DNA of 7,626 nucleotides from JAZNLR01 sp045579195 (GCA_045579195.1 JAZNLR010000152.1:1-7626); one strand, 5' to 3'. Counted from the stretch's first letter, positions 1-6,108 are shown. Numbers and translations: made by a program. The notes: a model not told the origin generated them from the letters alone.

Positions 1-504
1 TGTCCTTTCCTTGGCGTTTCCAAAAAGACGGAAAACGCTTTCGGAATGGGAATTGCAGTCATTTTTGTTCTAACGCTCGCATCTATCTTGACGTACGCTG
101 TGTACCATCTCTTGCTCGTTCCGTTTGAGCTGGAGTACTTACGGACAATTGCGTTCATCCTCGTCATTGCAAGCTTGGTTCAAACGGTTGAGATGTTCAT
201 CAAGAAGTTCAGCCCGACGCTCTATCAGGCGCTTGGTGTTTATCTTCCTTTGATCACGACCAACTGCGCCGTTCTCGGAATTGCATTGGTGAACATTGAC
301 AGCGGATATAACCTCTTACAGACCGCGCTCAATGGTTTTGCATCGGGCGTCGGATTTACACTCGCAATCGTTCTTTTGTCCGGTGTTCGTGAAAAGTTGG
401 AACGCGCGGATATCCCTGAGGCATTCAAGGGATTCCCGATCACGTTGATTGCCGCTGCAATTATGGTTATGGCATTTGCCGCATTCTCCGGAATGTCGTT
501 TTAA
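1..504 (+). CDS. rnfA: Rnf complex subunit RnfA (5' end outside window)
   Basis: This is a membrane subunit of the Rnf ferredoxin:NAD+ oxidoreductase, which couples electron transfer from reduced ferredoxin to Na+ or H+ translocation. The frame is open from base 1, which reads CPFLGVSKKTENAFGMG, a characteristic RnfA segment. The ATG at 46 is therefore internal, and by comparison with the usual length of about 190 residues roughly 24 residues including the first membrane helix are missing. The 167 visible residues are almost entirely hydrophobic helices. They contain the family signatures EYLRTIAFILVIASLVQ and LGVYLPLITTNCAVLGIAL, the latter carrying a cysteine in the TTNC motif of RnfA/RnfE. 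The protein ends in FSGMSF. The stop is 12 bases before rnfB, and its last bases form part of the rnfB ribosome site, so the two are cotranscribed. The order A then B matches clostridial rnfCDGEAB. The family call is secure. Confidence 0.95.
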   Translation, partial: CPFLGVSKKTENAFGMGIAVIFVLTLASILTYAVYHLLLVPFELEYLRTIAFILVIASLVQTVEMFIKKFSPTLYQALGVYLPLITTNCAVLGIALVNIDSGYNLLQTALNGFASGVGFTLAIVLLSGVREKLERADIPEAFKGFPITLIAAAIMVMAFAAFSGMSF

Positions 505-516
505 GGAGGGGAGAGG

Positions 517-1341
517 ATGAATCTGTTCTTATTGGAAATTAATATCGTCAAAGTCCTTGCGCCGCTCGGTGTTCTCCTTGCTCTTGCTGTGTTGTTCGCG
601 CTTTTGCTGTCCTACCTCGGAAAGATCCTTTCTGTCGAACGAGACAGCAAGATCGATGAGGTGAGAGGATGTCTTTCGGGTGCAAACTGTGGCGGTTGTG
701 GCTTTGCCGGCTGTGATGCGCTCGCGGAAGCGATCGTGAAAGGGGAAGCAAAGGTGAACGCCTGCCCTTCGATGACGAAGGAAAGCGCTCAGAAAATCGC
801 AGAGATCCTCGGTGTTTCCGGCGAGGGTATGACGGAAACTATCTGTGTCGTTCGCTGCAACGGCGGAAATGCATGCAAGGATAAGGCGGATTACTTGGGA
901 TATGGCGACTGCCGCTCCTGTGAAGTCTTAAACGGCGGAACGAAAGAATGCCCCTATGGCTGCATGGGCCTTGCTTCGTGCTCGCGTCACTGCAACTATC
1001 ATGCGGCGGATGTCAAGGAAAACGGCGTTTGTGTGATCGATCCGCATCTTTGCACATCTTGTGGCGTCTGCATCAAGGAGTGCCCCAAAGGATTGATCGA
1101 GCGTATTCCCAAAGACGCGGCAATTTACGTTGCTTGCAAAAACGTTGCGAAGGGAAAAGACGTTATGAGTGCTTGCAAAAACGGTTGTATCGGATGCGGT
1201 CTTTGCGCGAAAAACTGTGTTGTCGGTGCGATCACGATGGAGAACAATCTCCCTGTGATTGATTATTCAAAGTGCGTCAAATGTATGGTTTGCGTTGGAA
1301 AGTGTCCGACCAAGGTCCTCAAAAAAGTTTGGAACGATTGA
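517..1341 (+). CDS. rnfB: Rnf complex iron-sulfur subunit RnfB
   Basis: This is the ferredoxin-accepting iron-sulfur subunit of the Rnf complex, 274 residues long. An AAGGAGG ribosome site (503-509) sits 7 bases before the ATG. Residues about 13-35 form one N-terminal membrane helix. A four-cysteine Fe-S domain follows (C52, C58, C61, C66, plus C83; motif GANCGGCGFAGC). The ferredoxin-like part has cysteines C145, C149, C155, C159, then CxxCxxCxxxC groups at C179-C189, C224-C234 and C253-C263. This would support several [4Fe-4S] clusters on the cytoplasmic side. C159 is followed by N where clostridial relatives usually have P. Additional cysteines (C110, C120, C135) lie in the segment between the Fe-S domain and the first ferredoxin motif. 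It is the last gene of the operon, as in clostridial rnfCDGEAB, and a terminator follows 26 bases after the stop. Confidence 0.96.
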   Translation: MNLFLLEINIVKVLAPLGVLLALAVLFALLLSYLGKILSVERDSKIDEVRGCLSGANCGGCGFAGCDALAEAIVKGEAKVNACPSMTKESAQKIAEILGVSGEGMTETICVVRCNGGNACKDKADYLGYGDCRSCEVLNGGTKECPYGCMGLASCSRHCNYHAADVKENGVCVIDPHLCTSCGVCIKECPKGLIERIPKDAAIYVACKNVAKGKDVMSACKNGCIGCGLCAKNCVVGAITMENNLPVIDYSKCVKCMVCVGKCPTKVLKKVWND

Positions 1342-1367
1342 TTTTTAAGTACAAGATATTGTGATTT

Positions 1368-1412
1368 AAACTCGGCAATTCGGCTAAATGTGCTGTTTTG
1401 CCGAGTTTTTTT
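1368..1412 (+). terminator. Intrinsic terminator of the rnf operon
   Basis: An 11-bp perfect stem, AAACTCGGCAA at 1368-1378 and TTGCCGAGTTT at 1398-1408, is followed by a run of T (1406-1412). The 19-base loop can add a short inner stem (CGGC 1381-1384 with GCTG 1392-1395). It lies just after rnfB and ends the operon. Confidence 0.9.
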
Positions 1413-1464
1413 ATGTTCTTGTAAATGGAAAGGAAGAGAAGAGGAATGAATCATCAAAAAAGAG

Positions 1465-1491
1465 CAAAAATTTTTGTGAAATTTGCACAAA
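1465..1491. promoter_or_regulatory. Palindrome and inverted repeat, candidate operator upstream of ppx
   Basis: Two overlapping dyads lie in the AT-rich leader. CAAAAATTTTTG (1465-1476) is a perfect 12-base palindrome. TTTGTG (1473-1478), a 7-base spacer and CACAAA (1486-1491) form a second inverted repeat. The second resembles sites of Rex (TTGTGAA-N4-TTCACAA) or the CRP/FNR family, but it is one base shorter than either consensus, so no regulator is assigned. It lies just upstream of, or overlapping, the -35 regions of the candidate promoters. This is inference from sequence shape only. Confidence 0.35.
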
Positions 1492-1506
1492 TTTTTCAAA
1501 AACATC

Positions 1507-1535
1507 TATACAAAGTCCATTTTTTGTGCTATACT
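1507..1535 (+). promoter_or_regulatory. Candidate extended -10 promoter for the ppx unit
   Basis: TATACT (1530-1535) is preceded by TGC, giving an extended -10 (TGnTATACT). A four-of-six -35 match, TATACA (1507-1512), lies 17 bases upstream. An alternative is TTGCAC (1483-1488) with TATACA (1507-1512) as the -10 at 18-base spacing; the two would share one hexamer. Either places transcription start about 45-85 bases before the gene at 1603, after the rnf terminator. Nothing else coding is seen between 1342 and 1602. Confidence 0.5.
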
Positions 1536-1602
1536 TCAAACGATAATTTTTAATATTATGTTTTTACATTGATTTAATTTTTATTTTAGAAGAGGTAATA
1601 AA

Positions 1603-3117
1603 TTGGAAAAGATTGCAATTATCGATTTGGGTTCGAATTCTGCGCGCCTTGTTCTCGTTAAAATTATGGACGGCGGTTTTTACACCGTCTTTGATGAAAT
1701 CAAGGAAAGTGTTCGACTCGGGCAAGATATGGAACGTGATGGCTTTTTGAAGGCAGCGCGCATTGCTCAGACGATTCGCACGCTGAAGATGTTCAAGAAG
1801 CTGTGCGATTCTTACAATGTCGACAGAATCATCGCGGTCGCAACTGCCGCTGTTCGCCGTGCAAAGAACCAGAGAAGCTTCTTAGAGGAAGTTTTTGCAA
1901 CAACGGGAATTGAATTCAAGGTTCTCTCCGCAGAGGAGGAGACAAACTTCGTCTACCAGGGCGTTATCAATTCGATGGACATCCCGAAGGGTCTTATCTT
2001 TGAGATCGACGGTGGGTCCATGAAGCTTGTGTATTACAACCGCAGAAACATCCTCAATCAGGAAACCTTGCCGCTCGGCGCTGTCACCCTGACGGATATG
2101 TTTGCTTACGACGATCTTCAACCTGAAGAACAGGCAAAGCGCATCGAGGAGTACTTCACGGAGCAGCTTTCTCGCATTCCTTGGCTGAAAGAACTTGATC
2201 CCGACGTGCAATTCATCGGTGTTGGTGGGTCCTTCCGCAACCTTTGCCGCATCAGCAAAATGGTGCGTCGTTATCCTGTGGATATGGTGCATAATTACAA
2301 GATGCCCATTGGAGACTTTGAGTCCATTTATGACATGATCAAGGTGCTTGACCTTGACAAAAAGAAAAAGATCAAAGGTCTTTCTTCCAAGCGTGCGGAT
2401 ATTCTGCCCAGCGCTTTTGCTGCAGTGAAGTCCCTTTTGGATTACACCGGCCTTACGGAAATCACCATTAGCGGAGCAGGCTTGCGAGAGGGAATTATGT
2501 ATAACACAGCAGTTCCTCTCACGCTTGAAAAACCCATTTCCGACGTTTTGGGATATAGCCTTAATAACCTCGTTCATCTCTATGAGATCAACGAGAAGCA
2601 TGTTGAGCAGGTGATCAACCTCTCTTTGCAGCTGTTCAAGCAGCTTCGTGTGTTGCATAAGTTCCCTAGAACGTACATTAAAGTGCTTCGCGTTGCAGCT
2701 GCTCTTCACGATGCAGGAACGCGCGTGAAGTTCTATAATCATCAGAAGCACTCGCAGTATATCATTCTTAACTCCAACTTGAGCGGAATTTCTCATCGGG
2801 ACATCGTTCTTGCGGCGTTCGTTGCGGGTTCACATCATTCCGATCAGCCCAGCCCGCAGGAGTGGTTGCGCTATAAGGATCTCGTTGGGGAAGAAGAACT
2901 CGAGGCGGTCAAGAAGCTCAGCGTGATTTTGCGCATTGCAGAAGCGCTCGACCGCACGATGAACGGCGTTGTCAAGAGCATCAACTGTGACGTTCTCGGT
3001 GATTCCGTCATTATGAAGACCGAAGTGGAAGGGGACGCATCCTTGGAGATCAAGGAAGCGCTCAATGCCTCTGCAGACTTCCGCAGAGCGTTCAAGAAGA
3101 ATCTCGAAATTCTTTGA
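1603..3117 (+). CDS. Ppx/GppA-family phosphatase with C-terminal HD domain
   Basis: This 504-residue protein belongs to the exopolyphosphatase / guanosine pentaphosphate phosphatase family, which removes terminal phosphate from polyphosphate or pppGpp in the cytoplasm. It starts at TTG: AGAGG (1591-1595) lies 7 bases upstream and the family N-terminus MEKIAIIDLGSNSARLV begins there. The actin-like ATPase part shows phosphate-1 motif DLGSNS (8-13), TAAVRRAKN (81-89), the acidic pair E112/E113 in LSAEEETNFVYQG, and SGAGLREGIMY. The C-terminal half is HD-like: HxxH at H380/H383, H369-D370 in ALHDAG, H411-H412 in GSHHSD and D450 in EALDRT. The second phosphate motif reads EIDGGSMK (134-141) where the family usually has DIGGGSTE, so catalytic activity is uncertain. 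Length fits E. coli Ppx and GppA (about 500). The sequence does not separate Ppx from GppA, so no symbol is given. Maf follows with no clear promoter between them. Confidence 0.88.
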   Translation: MEKIAIIDLGSNSARLVLVKIMDGGFYTVFDEIKESVRLGQDMERDGFLKAARIAQTIRTLKMFKKLCDSYNVDRIIAVATAAVRRAKNQRSFLEEVFATTGIEFKVLSAEEETNFVYQGVINSMDIPKGLIFEIDGGSMKLVYYNRRNILNQETLPLGAVTLTDMFAYDDLQPEEQAKRIEEYFTEQLSRIPWLKELDPDVQFIGVGGSFRNLCRISKMVRRYPVDMVHNYKMPIGDFESIYDMIKVLDLDKKKKIKGLSSKRADILPSAFAAVKSLLDYTGLTEITISGAGLREGIMYNTAVPLTLEKPISDVLGYSLNNLVHLYEINEKHVEQVINLSLQLFKQLRVLHKFPRTYIKVLRVAAALHDAGTRVKFYNHQKHSQYIILNSNLSGISHRDIVLAAFVAGSHHSDQPSPQEWLRYKDLVGEEELEAVKKLSVILRIAEALDRTMNGVVKSINCDVLGDSVIMKTEVEGDASLEIKEALNASADFRRAFKKNLEIL

Positions 3118-3137
3118 GAAAAAATTGAATCATAAGA

Positions 3138-3169
3138 GGGGGAGGCAGTCGGGAAAGGCCGCTTCCCCC
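3138..3169 (+). other. RNA hairpin between ppx and maf covering an SD-like sequence
   Basis: GGGGGAGGC (3138-3146) pairs with GCTTCCCCC (3161-3169) as a 9-bp stem with one G-U pair and a 14-base loop. The bases after it (TTTGCTGTATTTT) are only partly T-rich, so it is at best a weak terminator. The 5' arm lies within the only Shine-Dalgarno-like stretch before maf (AAGAGGGGGAGG, 3134-3145). The hairpin could therefore modulate maf translation or attenuate read-through from ppx. Confidence 0.45.
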
Positions 3170-3183
3170 CTTTGCTGTATTTT

Positions 3184-3804
3184 ATGGGTGAGAAAAAGAA
3201 AACAGAAGCTGTTCTCGCATCGCAGAGCCCGCGAAGAAGGGAGCTCATTTGTAAGGTTTGTGCCGCAAGGGTTGTTCCATCGTCTTTTGACGAGGATCTC
3301 TCCCTTCTGTTTGGGGAAATGCTTGCAACGTGCTTGAAAAAGACGCCGTGGATGATTCCGGAGCGCCTTGCTTCCGAAAAGGCAAGAGAGGTCTTTTCGC
3401 GCACGGGTGGCTGGGTGATCGGTGCGGATACTGTTGTCATTTTGGACGGAGAACTTCTCGGGAAGCCAAAGGATGAAGAAGATGCCATTCGAATGCTTAC
3501 GTTATTGAGCGGAAAAGAACATCTCGTCATCACAGGGATTTCCGTCAAAAGCGAAACGGGCTTATGGACGGCAAGCGAAATTACGCGTGTCCGTTTTTTG
3601 AATTTGAAAGAAGAAATTATTCGTGCATATGTCAAAAGTGGCCTTCCGCTTGACAAAGCAGGGGCATACGGCATTCAGGACGGGTATCCTTTGGTCGAGG
3701 CGATCGACGGGGATTATGATAACGTCGTCGGGCTTCCTGTCGCACGCTTACGCAAACTTTTAAAAGAATCCGGTTTTGGAGGAGAAATCTATGGGAACGA
3801 TTGA
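3184..3804 (+). CDS. maf: Maf-family nucleoside triphosphate pyrophosphatase
   Basis: This 206-residue protein belongs to the Maf family of cytoplasmic enzymes that hydrolyse nucleoside triphosphates (dTTP/UTP and modified forms) to the monophosphate and pyrophosphate; Bacillus Maf is also linked to septum formation. Visible motifs are ASQSPRRREL (residues 12-21), the catalytic GADTVV (D82 in residues 80-85), LGKPKDEEDA, and KAGAYGIQ (158-165) followed by IDGDYDNVVGLPV, which favours the dTTP/UTP (YhdE-like) branch. The ATG at 3184 is preferred because it gives the usual short lead before the first strand. A TTG at 3172 in frame would add four residues. Neither has an adjacent ribosome site, and a stop at 3133 blocks further extension. 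The 3' end overlaps the next gene by 14 bases. Maf next to an MreB gene is a classic Firmicute arrangement. Confidence 0.9.
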   Translation: MGEKKKTEAVLASQSPRRRELICKVCAARVVPSSFDEDLSLLFGEMLATCLKKTPWMIPERLASEKAREVFSRTGGWVIGADTVVILDGELLGKPKDEEDAIRMLTLLSGKEHLVITGISVKSETGLWTASEITRVRFLNLKEEIIRAYVKSGLPLDKAGAYGIQDGYPLVEAIDGDYDNVVGLPVARLRKLLKESGFGGEIYGND

Positions 3805-4810
3805 ACTTGCAATCGATTTGGGCACGACTTACACCACGGTCTATCAGCGCGGTGTGGGTGTTTTATTGCGTGAACCTTCCGTGGTTGCTGTGGAGAGAAG
3901 TGCAACCGCGATGAGCATCCGTGCAAGCGGAACCGAGGCAAAAAAGATGTCTGCACAGCACGTTGACGGCGTTGAGATCCTTTATCCGATGGTGGAGGGA
4001 ATGATCGACGACGCGGATGCGGCAAAGATGATGCTTTCAGACTTCCTTGCGCGCGCATTGCCTGAATCGCTTTTCCGCCGCAAAATCAAAATCCTTGGTG
4101 CAGTTCCGTGTGGAATGACCAAGGAGGAGTACGGCAGGTTTGAAAATCTCTTCTTTGACGTTGGGGCAAGCGAAGTTGTTTTGCTTCCAACCGCTGTTTT
4201 GGCTGCAATGGACTTTTCTATGGGGGACGGCCCTCTGGAAGGTCGTTTCGTTGTTGATATCGGCGGCGGCAAGACGGACATCGCACTTGTTTCTCCGCGT
4301 GGTATGATCACGGGTTGCACGCTCGGCATTGGCGGAAGAAACGTTGACGTTGCGATTATTGAAAGCTTACAGCGCTTCTCGGATGCACAGATTGGGATTC
4401 TGACCGCAGAGCAGCTTAAGTGCAACGTGGCGAGTCTCTTTGAGAATGATTCGACCGCATTGCGCATTTATGCGCGCGATATCCCGACGGGACAGCCGAA
4501 ATCTATGAACGTTACGGCAAAGGATCTTTTGATCTCGGTCGGCAGCTTATATTCCAAAATTATCGAGGTCGTGAAGGAGGTTTTGTCCTGTTTCCCCGAA
4601 GAGTTGATTGACGTTGTCAATCGCGCCGGAATTTACGTCTGCGGCGGAAGCTCGCTAATGCCAGGCCTTGAAAAGGCGTTTTCTTCACACTTTAACTGCC
4701 CGATCACAATGGTGAACGAGCCTGAAAAGGCGGTCATTTACGGCGCAGGGCGCGTCCTTGAAAACGACGAACTTTTCAGAACGCTTGTGGAAAACGAAAA
4801 ATTAAATTGA
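3791..4810 (+). CDS. Divergent MreB/Mbl-family actin-like protein
   Basis: This 339-residue bacterial actin homologue is of normal MreB length. MreB proteins polymerise under the membrane and guide cell-wall elongation. The ATG at 3791 has GGAGGAG (3778-3784) 6 bases upstream; a TTG 15 bases earlier lies within the ribosome site region and is rejected. Motifs in order: phosphate-1 DLGTTYTTVY (9-18), REPSVVAVE, EAKKMS, phosphate-2 VVDIGGGKTDIALVS (154-168), GIGGRNVD (179-186), DIPTGQPK and the adenosine motif VCGGSSLMPGLEKAF (283-297). Each aligns by eye with MreB. Two departures stand out: the LIEEPMAAAIG segment, which carries the catalytic glutamate, reads LLPTAVLAAMD (131-141), and GGGTTE reads GGGKTD. 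It overlaps maf by 14 bases, suggesting translational coupling. No mreC or mreD follows; a terminator does. It may be a paralogue rather than the main MreB, so no symbol is given. Confidence 0.85.
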   Translation: MGTIELAIDLGTTYTTVYQRGVGVLLREPSVVAVERSATAMSIRASGTEAKKMSAQHVDGVEILYPMVEGMIDDADAAKMMLSDFLARALPESLFRRKIKILGAVPCGMTKEEYGRFENLFFDVGASEVVLLPTAVLAAMDFSMGDGPLEGRFVVDIGGGKTDIALVSPRGMITGCTLGIGGRNVDVAIIESLQRFSDAQIGILTAEQLKCNVASLFENDSTALRIYARDIPTGQPKSMNVTAKDLLISVGSLYSKIIEVVKEVLSCFPEELIDVVNRAGIYVCGGSSLMPGLEKAFSSHFNCPITMVNEPEKAVIYGAGRVLENDELFRTLVENEKLN

Positions 4811-4816
4811 CAACAA

Positions 4817-4854
4817 AAAGGGCGCACTTGAAAGAGGTGCGCTCTTTGTTTGTC
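4817..4854 (+). terminator. Intrinsic terminator after the MreB-like gene
   Basis: A 13-bp stem (4817-4829 with 4835-4847, two G-U pairs, loop GAAAG) is followed by a broken T run, TTTGTTTGTC. GACAA at 4809-4813 and TTGTC at 4850-4854 could extend the base of the stem. The A-rich 5' flank suggests it may also work on the opposite strand. It separates the ppx-maf-mreB-like unit from minDE. Confidence 0.82.
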
Positions 4855-4922
4855 GAAAAAAGAGAAAAGCTTCCTTCCCTGTGAGAGAAAAAGCCTGAAT
4901 TCTGTCGAAAAAGTGCGCCTAT

Positions 4923-4952
4923 TTGCGTGCTTTTTTCATTCCACCTTATAAT
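4923..4952 (+). promoter_or_regulatory. Promoter for minDE
   Basis: A perfect -10, TATAAT (4947-4952), has a weak -35, TTGCGT (4923-4928), 18 bases upstream. Transcription would start near 4960, just before the minD ribosome site (GGAGGG, 4968-4973). This would give a very short leader and rules out a longer minD start upstream. Confidence 0.6.
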
Positions 4953-4977
4953 GAATGAAAAAGCTTTGGAGGGAAAA

Positions 4978-5751
4978 ATGGGACGGCGAATCGTCATCAC
5001 GTCGGGAAAGGGCGGCGTCGGAAAAACAACAGTCGCTTTTCTTTTAGGAAGAGAACTTGCACGGGGAGGAGCGCGCGTTCTCCTCATCGATGCGGACACG
5101 GGGTTGAATAATTTGGATGTTCTTGCAGGCGTTGAAGAGAAAATCACGTTCGACGTTTTGGATGTCATCGACGGAAAATGTCGTGCGCGTCAGGCAATTG
5201 TGCCTTGCGCAGAGGGTGGGCTCTTTCTCTTGCCGTCTGTTCGTTTTGGTGGAAATTTGAAAAATCAAAGTGTTCGTGCGATCACTGAAAGTCTTGCGGA
5301 TTCCTTTGACTTCATCTTGTTGGATTCTCCTGCCGGGCTTGGGGCAGGGTTTGAGCGTGCCGTAAGTGGTGCGTGTGAGGGGATCGTCGTGACCACGCCA
5401 CAACTTCCTGCGCTGCGTGATGCGGACAAAGTGCTGGGGATTTTGCGAGAGTTTGGGCTGCTTGAACCGATGTTGGTGGTCAACCGTGTGCGTGGAGATT
5501 TGATCGCACGTAGCGCTTCATTAGATGTGAATGAGATAACCGGACTTTTATCCGCAAGAATATTGGGTGTTTTGCCTGAAGACGACCGCATTGCCGCGCT
5601 TTGTGAAAGTGGAGAGAGCATGACGGAAATCCCGTCTGCAAAACTTCTCGCGGAAAATCTGGAGTTCGGCAGAGAGCAGGTTTTTGATTGCACTGAACGC
5701 TACCGAGGGCTATTTGGTGGAATCCGTCGCTATTTAAAAGGAATCGTTTGA
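4978..5751 (+). CDS. minD: Septum-site determining ATPase MinD
   Basis: This 257-residue ParA/MinD-type ATPase binds the membrane as an ATP dimer and helps place the division septum. The start is the ATG with GGAGGG four bases upstream; it begins MGRRIVITSGKGGVGKTT. Visible elements are the deviant Walker A (KGGVGKTT, 11-18), switch I DADTGLNNLD (38-47), Walker B with ILLDSPAG (D116), and RDADKVLGIL in the middle. A C-terminal basic amphipathic segment, GLFGGIRRYLKGIV, matches the MinD membrane-targeting helix. It is slightly shorter than E. coli MinD (270). Switch I has N44 where MinD normally has R (GLRNLD). minE follows after 8 bases. A flagellar FlhG-type ATPase is the nearest alternative, but the membrane helix and adjacent minE favour MinD. 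No minC is present in the window. Confidence 0.92.
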   Translation: MGRRIVITSGKGGVGKTTVAFLLGRELARGGARVLLIDADTGLNNLDVLAGVEEKITFDVLDVIDGKCRARQAIVPCAEGGLFLLPSVRFGGNLKNQSVRAITESLADSFDFILLDSPAGLGAGFERAVSGACEGIVVTTPQLPALRDADKVLGILREFGLLEPMLVVNRVRGDLIARSASLDVNEITGLLSARILGVLPEDDRIAALCESGESMTEIPSAKLLAENLEFGREQVFDCTERYRGLFGGIRRYLKGIV

Positions 5752-5759
5752 GGTGAAAC

Positions 5760-5984
5760 ATGAAAGAGAGTTTGACTCGCGTTCGCGGCGTTTTGGAAAG
5801 TGACCGTCTTGGGATCCGCCCTGCTGATCGCGCACTGATGGAAGAGGATGTCAACCGCGTCTTAAAGCAGTACTTCAACCTTGACGGGGATGCGGAAGTT
5901 GGAATCGCTTTTGAGCGGGGAATGTACACGGTGAAAGTGTTTGCAAGAGCGCGGCAGATTCGCCCAATTTTGCGAATTCAATGA
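5760..5984 (+). CDS. minE: MinE-like topological specificity factor, short N-terminus
   Basis: This 74-residue protein is recognised as MinE by alignment by eye and by its place directly after minD. MinE stimulates MinD ATPase and confines division inhibition to the poles. RVRGVLESDR (7-16) lines up with the MinD-contacting helix of E. coli MinE (RLQIIVAERR). RALMEEDVNRVLKQYFNLD (24-42) matches the conserved helix RKDILEVICKYVQID, and the rest fits the beta-rich dimerisation domain. The ribosome site GAGGTG (5750-5755) overlaps the minD stop and is four bases from the ATG. An in-frame TGA at 5754-5756 prevents any upstream extension. The protein therefore begins at about residue 15 of the E. 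coli protein and lacks the hydrophobic MALLDFF-type membrane segment. It is translationally linked to minD, and a terminator follows. Confidence 0.85.
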   Translation: MKESLTRVRGVLESDRLGIRPADRALMEEDVNRVLKQYFNLDGDAEVGIAFERGMYTVKVFARARQIRPILRIQ

Positions 5985-5991
5985 GATTTTC

Positions 5992-6021
5992 GGGGAATTG
6001 TCAAACAATTCCTCTTTTTTT
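5992..6021 (+). terminator. Intrinsic terminator of minDE
   Basis: A 9-bp stem (5992-6000 with 6006-6014, one G-U pair) has a TCAAA loop and a seven-T run at 6015-6021. It begins 7 bases after the minE stop. A weaker A/T-rich dyad, AGGAAAA (6031-6037) with TTTTCCCT (6048-6055), followed by six T, could act as backup. Confidence 0.88.
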
Positions 6022-6108
6022 ATGAAAAATAGGAAAAAATAAAGGTATTTTCCCTTTTTTATCGAATAAATTTATAGAATCGTGAAAAAGGGGAGGTTTG
6101 CCGTCTCG

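Noticed and set aside
46..504. RnfA starting at the ATG at 46
   Set aside because: The frame is open to base 1 and the upstream residues match RnfA, so the gene begins before the window.
1882..2796. Long open frame of 304 codons on the - strand inside ppx
   Set aside because: It is antisense to a clearly conserved gene and its translation resembles no family; it is explained by the codon use of the + strand gene.
2871..3674. Long - strand open frame across the end of ppx and maf
   Set aside because: Its translation is low-complexity and serine-rich, spans two real + strand genes and shows no motif.
4927..4977. Longer minD beginning at GTG 4927
   Set aside because: The extension covers the TATAAT promoter, has no ribosome site, and the family N-terminus fits the ATG at 4978 with GGAGGG upstream.
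6031..6080. Promoter for dgt between 6031 and 6080
   Set aside because: A TATAGA -10 is present but no acceptable -35 lies at 16-18 bases, so it is mentioned only in the gene entry.
6082..6108. Longer dgt beginning at GTG 6082
   Set aside because: The only good ribosome site lies downstream of that codon; the ATG at 6109 fits better, though the 12-base gap leaves some doubt.
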